Below, piece by piece: positions 8,824 to 18,257 of a stretch of DNA of 64,000 nt; the first letter of the stretch is position 1; each line of letters starts with the position of its first letter. The DNA comes from CAZGNZ01 sp964527215 (GTDB lineage: Bacteria > Fidelibacterota > Marinisomatia > SCGC-AAA003-L08 > JACNLC01), in the NCBI GenBank assembly GCA_964527215.1, contig CAZGNZ010000005.1:62001-126000 (forward strand). Direction: 5' to 3'. Under the pieces are notes generated by a model. It was not told the origin of the DNA. It did not search any database and saw only the letters and a list, made by a program, of their open reading frames with translations. The position numbers and the translations under genes were made by a program.

Positions 8824-9131
8824 ACGGACAGTTCATCGGGTGCTTCTGCCAAGATTTCTGCAGTGCACTGCTATTCTTTCCAACGCAATTAAAACCGGGC
8901 ACTGTCCATTGATCATACCCACGCCCTGTGGACGTGGGTTGTTAAATGCAACTCAACAGAAACTGACTGCGATTGAGTTCAACGATTTCCAATACAAACC
9001 GACACACATCGATTTCCATATACATTAAAAATTCTCTGTAATTTTCTGCATTCAAAAACCAATAGAATTACAGTATTGCGTCACTCAAACATCATCAACT
9101 CAGCTTCAAATTCAGCTGCACAGGAGGAATT
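8824..9131. other. Intergenic region with small palindrome
   Basis: 308 bp between two secreted peptidase genes. It contains the stem ACCCACG/CGTGGGT (8917-8923 and 8933-8939) followed by TTGTTAAATGC; a related sequence in reverse orientation is at 40627-40661. AGGAGG of the C10 peptidase gene ends 4 bases before its GTG. No other feature was seen. Confidence 0.6.
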
Positions 9132-12020
9132 GTGAGAAGATCCCTATGCGTTCTTACTGCGATAATTGTTTCAGTTTCTGTCATGACAGCCGCCACTATC
9201 ACTCAGGAACAGGCCGCTTTGGTCACCCGGAACCTGATCAGTGAAAGATTCCCAGCCGAAAATGGTGAATTCACCATCCGAAACATTGATCCGATTCTGC
9301 AGGATACGAAAACCGCCCTGTTTGCAGCTCAATTGCTCCCTACCGGTTTTGTACTGATTGCCGCAGATGATGCGGTTCAGCCCATTCTGGGATACGGTTG
9401 GAATCAGTCGCTGGATTTGCAGGATATCCCTCCTCAGCTGCAGAAAATATTGGACAGCTATACCGACCAGATTGCCCAAGCCCGTCAAAACACCCTTCAA
9501 TCTACCGGTGAAACCGCCCAGCTCTGGGACCATTATACAGCCGCCGAGTTTGATCCCGACCGCGATTTCAGGGATGTAGCCCCCATGCTTTCCGCAAATT
9601 GGAGCCAGGCAGGCGGATTTAATCAATACTGCCCGGGCAGCACTCTGGTGGGCTGTGTGGCGGTTTCCATGGGACAGGTGATGTATCACTGGGAATTTCC
9701 TGAATCCGGCATTGGCTATCACATTTACTTTGAAGATGATTTCGGTCAGCAGCAGGTGGACTTCAGCGATGCGGTATATGAGTACGATGAGATGAGCAGT
9801 AATTATGCAACATCAGAAGCTGCTGAACTGCTTTATCACTGTGGTGTCGCGGTTGAAATGGATTATGGATACAGCGGTTCCGGGGCTCAGGTGGGCGGCG
9901 ACTACTATCCCACGGCCTACACAGCCATGCAGGAACATTTCCTGTTTAACGAGGACAGCCTGCAGTGGGTGTGGCGAGGAGATTACAGCGAAAATTCCTG
10001 GAATGACATGATTCGGAATGAAATGGACCTCATGCGGCCTGTGATTTATGCTGGATACGATGTTTACGACGGCGGCGGACATGCCTGGAATGTGGACGGC
10101 TATCAGGGCAACACCAATACCTATTTCCACTGCAACTGGGGCTGGGGCGGCTCGTCCAACGGCTACTTCAGTCTTAGCAGCCTCAATGCCGGCGGCTACT
10201 ATTTTAATGACTGGCAGCAGGCCATCATCGGCATTCAGCCCCAATCCCTGGATGCACCCAATATTACGGTCACCAGCATTGACCTGCAGGAAACGGTGGG
10301 TGACGGCGACGGCATCATCAATCCCGGTGAATCTGTGGATATCAACCTCAGCTTCATGAACCAGATGCCCTGGGGCGACGCATTAAGCATGGATCTGATC
10401 CTTACAAGTCCCGATGAAGATATTGTAATTACTAACGATTACCTTTTCACATTCGATTACATCCCTTCCGGGACAACCTATGTCCTTTCCGATCCGTTTT
10501 CGGTTGAAGTATCTGCATCTGCCGCCTTAGACACCTACGAACTGGAACTGCTGGTGCTGGCGCTGGGCGCTGACGGCATGTCCATGTTCGAGGGCACGAT
10601 TTCCATCCCACTGCAGGTTAGCCTGAATCAGCCGGGATTCCCGCTGCCTGATCTGGGACAAATCACTGCAGCTCCTGCCTTGGCTGATCTGGACGGTGAC
10701 GGCATTCCTGAAATTATCACCGGCGGATTCAATGACGGTGAAATCAATATTACTCTAAGTGACGGCAGCCCCTGGCCCGGCTTCCCCCAGAATGTGGGCG
10801 ATGTCCGGATGGAAGGCACACCGGCCGTGGCTGATCTGGATACCGACGGCACACCTGAAATTGTCTTCACCGCCTACTCCACCAGTCCGAATCAGGGCTA
10901 CCTGTTTATTGTGCATCCCGAAACAGCGGATGTGAATGTGGTATCGGATGGACTGAGCGGTCATAAAATTTATGGTCCCGCTGCACTGGGTCAGCTGGAT
11001 GCCGACCCGCAGTATGAAATTGTCACCGGCACCTTTGCCACCGATGCACTGGTCACCGTTTTTAATCATGACGGAAGCACTGTTGCAGGATTCCCGCTGA
11101 CGCTGGGTGAAAAAATCACCGCAGGAGCGGCACTGGCAGACATCAACGGCAATGGTCTCGATGATATCGTTGTCGGCACACTGGATGAACAGCTTTATCT
11201 GATTTATGATGACGGCTCGATTGCCGATGGATACCCGATTCTGGTTGATCATGATTTCCGGGCCGCTCCGGTACTGGTAGAGGATGCATCCGGTTGGAAT
11301 ATCCTCTGCGGCAGCCGGGACAATTATTTCTATGCTTTCCGACCGGACGGCAGTCAGCGCTTTGCCGTGGAAACCGGCAATGATATTTTTTCTTCCGCGG
11401 CGGTTCTGCAGGATGAAACCCAGACGGTAATTTTCTTCGGATCACAGGACGGCCTGCTGTACGGTATCGACCTGGACGGCAATGCCCTTCCCGGATGGCC
11501 TGTCACCCTCAGCGGCGGCACCGATTTCGATCCGGTGATCAGCGATCTGGACAATGACCAGCTGCCGGAAATCATCATCCCCACCAACAACTGGGCGCTG
11601 GAAGTTTTTCATCTGGACGGCTCGACTGTGGCACCTTTCCCGGTGGACAACTATGTGGCTGTCAGCAGTTCTCCAGCCATTATTGATCTAGACAATGACT
11701 CTGATCTTGAAATCGTCTTCGGTGACGGAAACGGTTTTTCGGTTCTGGATATCAAGAGCACTGGTTCCGATGATACCTACTGGTCCCAGTGCCGCGGCAA
11801 CCTGCAGCGCACCGGCTCATTCACCAGTTCGGTTCAGAATGAATCTCCGGACGGTGATGTGAACGGCGACGACATACTGGATGTTCTGGACATCATTATC
11901 GTGGTCGGGGCGATCATGGACGGATCGTCTGACGATCTGCTGGCCATCGCCGATATCAATCAGGACGGCGTGGTGAATGTGCTGGATATTGTTGCAATGG
12001 TGGATATTATAATGGGGTAG
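9132..12020 (+). CDS. Secreted C10 (streptopain-type) cysteine peptidase with FG-GAP propeller and dockerin
   Basis: 962 residues from a GTG start 4 bases after AGGAGG; signal peptide about 1-21. Residues 24-125 resemble the Spi-type propeptide/inhibitor found in front of C10 peptidases. The peptidase domain (about 148-370) has the nucleophile Cys175 in GCVAVSMGQVMYHW and the catalytic His317 in GGHAWNVDGYQ, followed by the HCNWGWGG stretch. After a CARDB-like beta domain, residues of about 510-890 contain repeated DLDGDGIPEI/DLDNDQLPEI units of an FG-GAP/VCBS beta-propeller. The last 60 residues form a dockerin-like pair (DVNGDDILDVLD and DINQDGVVNVLD). It is likely an extracellular endopeptidase. 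The end overlaps the convergent glycosyltransferase gene by 14 bp. Confidence 0.93.
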   Translation: MRRSLCVLTAIIVSVSVMTAATITQEQAALVTRNLISERFPAENGEFTIRNIDPILQDTKTALFAAQLLPTGFVLIAADDAVQPILGYGWNQSLDLQDIPPQLQKILDSYTDQIAQARQNTLQSTGETAQLWDHYTAAEFDPDRDFRDVAPMLSANWSQAGGFNQYCPGSTLVGCVAVSMGQVMYHWEFPESGIGYHIYFEDDFGQQQVDFSDAVYEYDEMSSNYATSEAAELLYHCGVAVEMDYGYSGSGAQVGGDYYPTAYTAMQEHFLFNEDSLQWVWRGDYSENSWNDMIRNEMDLMRPVIYAGYDVYDGGGHAWNVDGYQGNTNTYFHCNWGWGGSSNGYFSLSSLNAGGYYFNDWQQAIIGIQPQSLDAPNITVTSIDLQETVGDGDGIINPGESVDINLSFMNQMPWGDALSMDLILTSPDEDIVITNDYLFTFDYIPSGTTYVLSDPFSVEVSASAALDTYELELLVLALGADGMSMFEGTISIPLQVSLNQPGFPLPDLGQITAAPALADLDGDGIPEIITGGFNDGEINITLSDGSPWPGFPQNVGDVRMEGTPAVADLDTDGTPEIVFTAYSTSPNQGYLFIVHPETADVNVVSDGLSGHKIYGPAALGQLDADPQYEIVTGTFATDALVTVFNHDGSTVAGFPLTLGEKITAGAALADINGNGLDDIVVGTLDEQLYLIYDDGSIADGYPILVDHDFRAAPVLVEDASGWNILCGSRDNYFYAFRPDGSQRFAVETGNDIFSSAAVLQDETQTVIFFGSQDGLLYGIDLDGNALPGWPVTLSGGTDFDPVISDLDNDQLPEIIIPTNNWALEVFHLDGSTVAPFPVDNYVAVSSSPAIIDLDNDSDLEIVFGDGNGFSVLDIKSTGSDDTYWSQCRGNLQRTGSFTSSVQNESPDGDVNGDDILDVLDIIIVVGAIMDGSSDDLLAIADINQDGVVNVLDIVAMVDIIMG

Positions 12021-13098
12021 CTTCGGTTGCCCGAACCCATTTGCTGGGATCAATCACAAATTTGGAGGACGGCAGGGAGACGGGTTCCCAGCAGCCGCGG
12101 ATCAGCTCATCGAAGTGGTAAAAATCTTCGGTGGTGATCCACTCTGCCAGAATTTCCGCCACATTGGGATAGGCGACCGGCTGAATCGGCGGCAGTTCCA
12201 GCCAGTTGCGGATTTCTTCAAGCGTAATCTTTTTTATTCGAATTCCCAGCTGCAGCTCATGCAGGGCGATGGCGTTGGACACCTGCTCCATTTGTCGCTT
12301 TAGGGGTTTGACCAGCAGTTTTTTCCCCAGCCGCAGTGCCTCGCTGGGCAGCTCAAAACCGGCATTGCAGATCACTCCTTCCGATGTGCTCAGATCAAAC
12401 AGGAACGCATCCCGCCCGTATGGACAGACGGTGATATTGCCCTGTTCCGATTTATTTTTTACAGGCATATAAGTAAAGAATTGATAATCAGGAATTTGTT
12501 TCAGCAGGGGAAATACCTGATCCATATCCTCAAATGGCAGATAGACCAGGATTTTGCGGGAAACCGGTTCCGAATCCTGCAGCGGGAATTCCGGCAGAAC
12601 CGGCGGCAGAATGGGTTCGTTGAAATGGAACCAATGCAGTCCCAGAGGCACTTCCACGGGGGCAAATTTCTGAATCAGCAGTTTACTGACCGGATCACCC
12701 TTGGCTTTTGGAATGCCGTAGTGGAATGAATACTGGCTGCCGATTCCAAGACAGGGAATATGCTTCAGCTTGGCGGTCCAGGCCGTTACCGGCTCAAAAT
12801 CCGACACCACCAGATCAAACCCGTTCAGATCCAGCAACAGCACATCCTTGATGAATTTTCGGATATTCAGTTCTTTGATACTGGAGATGAGGTCAATTTT
12901 CCCGCGTTTGAAGGCGAAAGTAAATCCTTCAGCGGTGATATAGGGGTGAAAATCATGGACATCCCAGAGTTTGGCCGGCGAGCGGCCGCTGAACAAGGTA
13001 AGAACATCGTGTCCGCGTTTTTTCAGCTGCCGGATGACTTCCCGGGATCGGGAGGTGTGACCGTTTCCGGTCCCTTGTACGCCATACAGAATTTTCAA
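12007..13098 (-). CDS. GT-B fold glycosyltransferase, MJ1255/MurG-like
   Basis: 363 residues, cytosolic. The N-terminus MKILYGVQGTGNGHTSRSRE has the glycine-rich loop and HTSR stretch typical of the MJ1255-type branch of MurG-like glycosyltransferases. The C-terminal half carries a late CNAGFELPSEALRLGKKLLVKP segment that corresponds to the nucleotide-sugar binding site (GxxxxxEAL-like). Donor and acceptor are unknown; a glycolipid or lipopolysaccharide role is plausible given lipid A genes on the same strand further upstream. It ends convergently inside the last 14 bases of the C10 peptidase gene. The PAP2 phosphatase gene lies 30 bp upstream on the same strand and may be cotranscribed. Confidence 0.82.
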   Translation of the reverse strand: MKILYGVQGTGNGHTSRSREVIRQLKKRGHDVLTLFSGRSPAKLWDVHDFHPYITAEGFTFAFKRGKIDLISSIKELNIRKFIKDVLLLDLNGFDLVVSDFEPVTAWTAKLKHIPCLGIGSQYSFHYGIPKAKGDPVSKLLIQKFAPVEVPLGLHWFHFNEPILPPVLPEFPLQDSEPVSRKILVYLPFEDMDQVFPLLKQIPDYQFFTYMPVKNKSEQGNITVCPYGRDAFLFDLSTSEGVICNAGFELPSEALRLGKKLLVKPLKRQMEQVSNAIALHELQLGIRIKKITLEEIRNWLELPPIQPVAYPNVAEILAEWITTEDFYHFDELIRGCWEPVSLPSSKFVIDPSKWVRATEATPL

Positions 13099-13128
13099 CG
13101 GTACTCGCTGATATCGGTTGTCCTGATG

Positions 13129-13686
13129 TTACATTAAAATGGCAAAGCCGGCCCAGGTGCTGAATCCGCCGATGAAGACTCCGCCCAGTACATCACTGGG
13201 ATAATGCACGCCTACAATGATGCGGGACAGGGCAATCAGACCCGCCCAGCCGGCGGCAAGGATCCCAAGCTGCGGGAAGAAGAACCAGATATTGGTGGCC
13301 ACCACCACCGCCGCACCGGTATGACCACTGGGAAAACTGAACCGTTCAATGGGCACGATGAGATTCTGCACATCCATGAAGCGCATGAAGGGGCGGTCCC
13401 GCTTAACGGCATACTTCAGGATCTTGTATGACGGCAGTTCGATGATCAGCGCCATGCAGGTGGCTTTCAGAAAGGCAGGGGCTTTTTCCGGTGCAAAAAA
13501 GTAGGCCAGCAGACCGATTATGGGATACAAATATCCGTCACCGGTATGGGAAATGAACGTAATGGTGCGGCTCATCCCCCGGCGGCTGTTCAGCCGGAAA
13601 AGAGATGCAAAAAACCAGCTGTCCAGCTGATTCAGACGGCTGAGCATAGTGTTTCCCATTGTATTTCTGGCATTCCGGATTGACAC
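13129..13686 (-). CDS. PAP2 superfamily membrane phosphatase
   Basis: 185 residues from a GTG; internal ATGs at codons 10 and 14 are alternative starts, and none has a clear ribosome site. An integral membrane phosphatase of the PAP2/PgpB kind, acting on lipid phosphates such as undecaprenyl diphosphate or phosphatidylglycerol phosphate. The three conserved phosphatase motifs are visible in order: KRDRPFMRF, FPSGHTGAA and SRIIVGVHYPSDVLGG. Four or five hydrophobic helices surround them. It probably forms a two-gene operon with the downstream glycosyltransferase. The exact substrate cannot be told from sequence. Confidence 0.88.
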   Translation of the reverse strand: MSIRNARNTMGNTMLSRLNQLDSWFFASLFRLNSRRGMSRTITFISHTGDGYLYPIIGLLAYFFAPEKAPAFLKATCMALIIELPSYKILKYAVKRDRPFMRFMDVQNLIVPIERFSFPSGHTGAAVVVATNIWFFFPQLGILAAGWAGLIALSRIIVGVHYPSDVLGGVFIGGFSTWAGFAILM

Positions 13687-14367
13687 ATGATTATGAAAAC
13701 CTCATATCTGAAATACACGAGTTCTCGTAAATCAGATATTTATCTTCAATTGTGATGGTCAGAAAATTTACCACTATTCCTCAGTCTCTGCCAGCGGAAT
13801 AAATTGTTTGTGAATCTGTTACAATCTGCGAGTCTTGTGAAGTTTTGTTTGTGTACCCGATTGATACGAAACACAGAAACAATATCTGGGTTTTCACAGT
13901 CTTTTTGCGCAATATGACACCCTATCCCGAATATTTCATGAGAAATCTATTCCGATGATGGATCTGCTCAATTCTACAGCGTTATACTCGAAAAATGTTC
14001 TCAACGTACTGTCCAGTACGATTTCACTCATTTTTCTTCATATGCCTTGTAGAATCAATCATTTTCATCATCTCATTACGAAATCTCATGAAATATCCGG
14101 GCTATCACAGTTGTCCGTCAGGAGACGGATTGAATTCAGATCCCAATGCCCTGAAGGGGCGAAACATCCGCTGGCGAAATAACCGGATTTCATGCTGTCT
14201 CTCAGGATTCTGAACGGAAATCGAATCAATTGCCGTTTGAGTGGTAACAGGGCGGAATATTTTAATGAATCCGTATTAAACACCAATTCTGCCTTATTTC
14301 AACGAGACAGATCAGACGGCGACGCCCTGTATGAAACGTTTTGGACAACTGTGATTTTTCAATCAGG
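13687..14367. other. Intergenic region with short palindromes
   Basis: 681 bp with no convincing gene; the short open frames in it show no family match or ribosome site. It contains the hairpin CCGTCAGGAGACGG (14115-14128), also seen in copies B and D of the dispersed element, and GCCCTGAAGGGGC (14148-14160) followed by GAAACATCCG. These look like remnants of small palindromic elements. Promoter(s) for the PAP2 gene presumably lie at the left end. Confidence 0.5.
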
Positions 14368-15015
14368 TTAAACCTGCGGCTTCATCCAGTCAAGCAGATG
14401 GCGGCAGGAATCCAGTAATGGCCGATCGGCAGAACCCAGTCGTTCCCGGGCCTGATGTCCACCGGGAATCAGCACACAGTCGATATTCAGCGCTTTTGCC
14501 ACATCTGCGTCATGAAGGGTATCTCCCACCAGCAGTACTTCTTCGGGTGAAACATCCAGCGCGGAAATCAGCTCCCTGCCTTTCTCCCGTTTGCCGAAAG
14601 CATAATGGTCCACGGCACCCACAATGCGTGAAAAATGATGCGCTATCCCTTTGGCTTCCACCATGCGCTCCAGGGCTTCCTGTTTCTGAGCCGACAGGAT
14701 GGTGTGACGGCAGCCGAGTTCCTGCAGCTCCTGCAGGACTTCCGGGATGCCCGGCATCAGCGGAGCCCCGGGAGATGTGCGGTCGTATTCCGCAATGAAC
14801 TCCGTCCCGGAAATCTCAAACGGCTCTTCATCGAAATCAAACCCCAATGCCAAATAATAGTTAATGACGGGGAAATCAAACAGCATTGCATATTTTTCCA
14901 GCGTAATCAACGGCATGTTCCGACGGCCCAGCACCAGATTCATGCATTCCACACACAACTCCGCATCGTCCAGTATCGTGCCGTTCCAATCCCAGATCAG
15001 ATATTTGTACTTCAT
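14368..15015 (-). CDS. HAD-superfamily hydrolase (phosphoglycolate phosphatase-like)
   Basis: 215 residues, cytosolic. Motif I is DWNGTILDD with the nucleophile Asp9; the second position is Asn instead of the usual Asp, as in a recognised subgroup of HAD proteins that begin DWNGT. A cap domain covers about 17-80, motif II is the TILSAQ segment, and motif III/IV is GDTLHDADVAKAL near residue 165. It probably dephosphorylates a small phosphometabolite; the substrate is unknown. It lies 67 bp downstream of the DUF4139 gene on the same strand and may be cotranscribed with it. Confidence 0.85.
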   Translation of the reverse strand: MKYKYLIWDWNGTILDDAELCVECMNLVLGRRNMPLITLEKYAMLFDFPVINYYLALGFDFDEEPFEISGTEFIAEYDRTSPGAPLMPGIPEVLQELQELGCRHTILSAQKQEALERMVEAKGIAHHFSRIVGAVDHYAFGKREKGRELISALDVSPEEVLLVGDTLHDADVAKALNIDCVLIPGGHQARERLGSADRPLLDSCRHLLDWMKPQV

Positions 15016-15082
15016 TTACGAGTTTTGAGTTTTGAGTTTCAAGAACCCCGTTGCAAATTTCAAATTTCCAATTTCAATAGTC

Positions 15083-16432
15083 CTAACCGGTCCGCACAGC
15101 CAGATATATATTTTTTGTTTCACCCGGCTTCAAATCAACCATGATCCGGAGGCGTCCGGCGTCAGCTTTCTCCCACTCCTCGCTGCAGTCCCGGACTTCC
15201 CACTCACCGTTGATCTGTTCCAGCCATTCCACTGTCACTGCATCGTCCTTGTGGTTTTTGAACTCCGCCTGAAGCTGGTAGCGCTGGGTACGCTGAACCC
15301 GTTCGTAGTCCGTGACAGTAAACTCCGCGGTGATGTCCCGTGTCCGGCCGGTTTTCACTTCAAACTGCTCGGCAGCCGGAACAATCCCGGACTGATCACT
15401 GCCGATAAAAATCACACCGTCTGCGGTTTCCTCGTACACCATGATTTCACCGGCGGGATGGGCATAGTCGCCAATTTCATCGGCATCAAACAGGAATGAC
15501 ACCGCCACCGGCACCGGCTCGGTCTGATTCCGATGATACAGGGTGTGGGAAACCTGATACTTCCGTGTTATCGGGATGTTTTCTGCACTGACGTATCTGA
15601 ACTGCTGCCGGCCCAGGGCTGTCAGCTTTTCGGGAAATTCCACTTCAAAGAGAGCATAGTCTTCCGACTCCGTCACCTGATACGGTTCTGACCAATCAGC
15701 ATCAGCGGCCTCAAACGACGCTGCCCGTCCCATCATGGCTTTCGGTGCAGGAACCATCTGCGGTACCGGCATTCGGATAGAGCCGGAAACCAGGGTCATT
15801 TCCTCAGGGTCCCAATCAGAAAAAGTGTTGTTCCGTACCGTAAACCAGCCCTCCAGCCCAGCGATGTCACCATCCACCGTCAGGGCATAATCACAATCCC
15901 ACTGCATCCCTGAAACCAGATAACGCAGTTCAATTTCCGGCCGTTTCACCAATGATTTGCCCGTACACCGGATATGGGGCTTCAATTCTTTGGGCAAATT
16001 CGGAAACAGTACCCGATACGGCGGATTGACGGCAATTTCACCATCAATTTCAAATATCCGTCCGCCACCCAAACGGGGATCAATCTTCAGGATTCCGCGG
16101 GTTCTGTAACTGACGGCTCCGTCTTCTCCGTATTTCACCAGATCCAGCTCTTCGTCGATGTAATGCAGCAGTAATGCATCCTCGTTCAAACTGGGTGTAA
16201 TAAAAGTCCGCGACAAAATTTCAATGTCATCCGACTCCAGAACCAGACTTTCTTCCACCAATTCCACAGGAATGTTTTCCAGTATAAAATCAATGTCATT
16301 TTTCTGAATCAAAACGATCTCTCTGGACTCACGGACCATGGCCATTCCGTCGTTGTAAATCACCAGCTGCTTCACGGGTACTGCAGCCAGCACAAAACAA
16401 AACATCAATCCGGTTGTTAATGATATTTTCAT
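15083..16432 (-). CDS. DUF4139 domain-containing exported protein
   Basis: 449 residues with a signal peptide (about 1-20) and AAGGAG 7 bases before the ATG. The middle block RYLVSGMQWDCDYALTVDGD followed by LEGWFTVRNNTFSDW (about 185-230) is the signature of DUF4139, a beta-rich domain of unknown function found in exported proteins. The N-terminal part (VKQLVIYNDGMAMVRESREI) corresponds to the usual domain that precedes it. The C-terminus is beta-rich and ends with a conserved-looking hydrophobic strand (GETKNIYLAVRTG). It has no lipobox or membrane helix, so it is probably periplasmic. It is downstream of lpxK but separated by 94 bp. Confidence 0.82.
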   Translation of the reverse strand: MKISLTTGLMFCFVLAAVPVKQLVIYNDGMAMVRESREIVLIQKNDIDFILENIPVELVEESLVLESDDIEILSRTFITPSLNEDALLLHYIDEELDLVKYGEDGAVSYRTRGILKIDPRLGGGRIFEIDGEIAVNPPYRVLFPNLPKELKPHIRCTGKSLVKRPEIELRYLVSGMQWDCDYALTVDGDIAGLEGWFTVRNNTFSDWDPEEMTLVSGSIRMPVPQMVPAPKAMMGRAASFEAADADWSEPYQVTESEDYALFEVEFPEKLTALGRQQFRYVSAENIPITRKYQVSHTLYHRNQTEPVPVAVSFLFDADEIGDYAHPAGEIMVYEETADGVIFIGSDQSGIVPAAEQFEVKTGRTRDITAEFTVTDYERVQRTQRYQLQAEFKNHKDDAVTVEWLEQINGEWEVRDCSEEWEKADAGRLRIMVDLKPGETKNIYLAVRTG

Positions 16433-16526
16433 AATGGCTCCTTAAGTGGTTAATAGTTTGATAGTTATTGTTATCAGGGCTGAAGTTTTGAGTTATCAGC
16501 GGACTTGAGATTTCGGTTGCGGTAAA

Positions 16527-17570
16527 TCAGTTCCCGCAACTTACCGTTTCCTGGATTTTTTCTGACAATATCTCCAGATGTTTATCAGAGTATGTCACCA
16601 TCAGATCCAGAACATGCATATCAAAGTCCGCAATAAAATCGTCCGGCAGTTTAACAAGATCCTTGGCGGTTGTAATCACCGGGGGACATCCATGATTTTC
16701 AATGATGCGTCTCAGGTTCTTCACAGAGGTCTCCAGGTAATTTGTATGATCCCGAAAACCCTTGAACCACCATATATCAATTCCCATATCTTCCAGTGAT
16801 TTTTTAAACGATGCCGGTTCGGCAATGCCGCAGAACGCCAGACATCCCTCGGGCAGATTGTTTGTCGGTTTCAGTCCGTCCGATTCAGCACTCATCAGTT
16901 GAAACCGAAGTCCGCTGGAGATAACGGGTGCCGATGTCGTTTCAGCCATCTCTCCGGCAAATTCAGGAACATCGGGATTGTCGTTTTTCGTGAAGATGAC
17001 CAGATCCGCCCGGCGTACTTCAGTCAGCGGTTCCCTGAGCCGTCCCAGCGGCAGCAGTTTGTAGTGCTCCCGCGGAGTCTGCGAATTAAACAGCAGAATA
17101 TTCAAATCCCGCCATGCCCGCCGGTGCTGATAGGCATCGTCTAACAGAATCACATCAACATTGCAGGAGTGCAGCAGCCTGGCAATCCCCCGTGACCGGT
17201 CAGCGCATACCGCCACCGGTACATTCCTCAGCCGGGAAGCCATCAGCCAGGGTTCATCCCCGGCATCCTGAACACTGCATTGCAGTGACTCGCCGTTATG
17301 CACCAGCACATACCCGTTTGAAAGACGGCCGTATCCCCGGCTTACAATACAGGGACGAACCTGTATGGATTTCAGAAATTCAGCCAGGAAAAGCACCATG
17401 GGCGTTTTCCCGGTCCCGCCCACTGTAAGATTGCCTACAGAGATGACCGGCAGTTCAAAGCGGTTGATTTTCAATACTCCCCGGTCGTATGCTTTGCTGC
17501 GCAAGCCGACAACACTGCCGTACAGTCCGGCCAGCAGCTTTCCCGGCAGATTACTGATCCGGTTTGTCAC
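16527..17570 (-). CDS. lpxK: Tetraacyldisaccharide 4'-kinase LpxK
   Basis: 347 residues from a GTG, 6 bp after the stop of the upstream acyltransferase gene. LpxK phosphorylates the 4' position of tetraacyldisaccharide 1-phosphate to form lipid IVA on the cytoplasmic face of the inner membrane. A hydrophobic N-terminus (about 8-25) is followed by SVGNLTVGGTGKTP with the P-loop at 51-57, then IVSRGYGR and LLDDAYQHRRAWRDLNILL, the family's DDxxQHRxxxRD signature. The late PPVITTAKDLVKLP segment is also typical. It lies in an operon with lpxB and a DUF374 acyltransferase, confirming an outer membrane with lipid A. Confidence 0.96.
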   Translation of the reverse strand: MTNRISNLPGKLLAGLYGSVVGLRSKAYDRGVLKINRFELPVISVGNLTVGGTGKTPMVLFLAEFLKSIQVRPCIVSRGYGRLSNGYVLVHNGESLQCSVQDAGDEPWLMASRLRNVPVAVCADRSRGIARLLHSCNVDVILLDDAYQHRRAWRDLNILLFNSQTPREHYKLLPLGRLREPLTEVRRADLVIFTKNDNPDVPEFAGEMAETTSAPVISSGLRFQLMSAESDGLKPTNNLPEGCLAFCGIAEPASFKKSLEDMGIDIWWFKGFRDHTNYLETSVKNLRRIIENHGCPPVITTAKDLVKLPDDFIADFDMHVLDLMVTYSDKHLEILSEKIQETVSCGN

Positions 17571-17576
17571 GTCCGC

Positions 17577-18257
17577 CTACCGGGCTTCCCGGGAGATATG
17601 TTCTCCCCGTTCATGATTGCGGTTCAGATATTCCGATATTAACTGGGATTCCTCATCGGGTGACAGATCGCCTTTCGGATATTTGAGGGGCGCTGCGATG
17701 GTAATCTGTATCGTGCCGAACGGTTTGGGAATTCGGAATTTATCCCATGATTTGGCTTCCCAGTAGCGGGTGGAGGTTCCCGTAATGGCGATGATGTCCG
17801 CATGATGTTTTCTGGCCAACGCAGCAGACCCCGGTTTGGCAACGTGCACCGGACCCTTGGGACCATCGCTGGTCAGGCCGACAAAATTATCCTCGGATTT
17901 AAAAACCTGATTCATTTTCACCAGCACTTCCCGGCCGCCCTTTCTACTGGAACCGCGCATCAGCCCAAATCCCCAGCGCTCCACAATTTTTGCCATGATT
18001 GCACCGTCCCCGTGACGGCTGGCAACGGTCCATGACGGCAAATTTGCCCGGTGGAGAAAAAAACTGCAGTAGGAAAGACGTCCGTGCCAGGTCAGCAGCA
18101 GGGTGGGCCGTCCAGATGTTCGGGAATTGCGAAGATGGTCTTCCCCGTGGACAATCCAGCGGTTTGTCCGCAGAACCATTTCCAGCACAATCTGACCCAC
18201 CCAGGACAGCACACTGATGCGAAGATTTTCCTTAAGACTTATTTTTGTTTCAGACAT
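17577..18257 (-). CDS. DUF374 lysophospholipid acyltransferase-like protein
   Basis: 226 residues from the ATG at 18257, which overlaps the end of lpxB by 8 bp; a longer frame would run far into lpxB and is rejected. The blocks LLTWHGRLSYCSFF (H-x5-type active region), SRHGDGAIMAKIVERWGF, RGSSRKGG, and LTSDGPKGP are typical of DUF374 proteins, a branch of the glycerolipid acyltransferase superfamily. These genes are commonly found among lipid A genes and are thought to act as acyltransferases on lipid A or its precursors. One hydrophobic segment near the N-terminus may attach it to the inner membrane. The acyl donor and acceptor are unknown. Confidence 0.88.
   Translation of the reverse strand: MSETKISLKENLRISVLSWVGQIVLEMVLRTNRWIVHGEDHLRNSRTSGRPTLLLTWHGRLSYCSFFLHRANLPSWTVASRHGDGAIMAKIVERWGFGLMRGSSRKGGREVLVKMNQVFKSEDNFVGLTSDGPKGPVHVAKPGSAALARKHHADIIAITGTSTRYWEAKSWDKFRIPKPFGTIQITIAAPLKYPKGDLSPDEESQLISEYLNRNHERGEHISREAR

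Noticed and set aside
13955..14286. Short frames on both strands in the gap
   Set aside because: They cover palindromic sequence and lack start signals.
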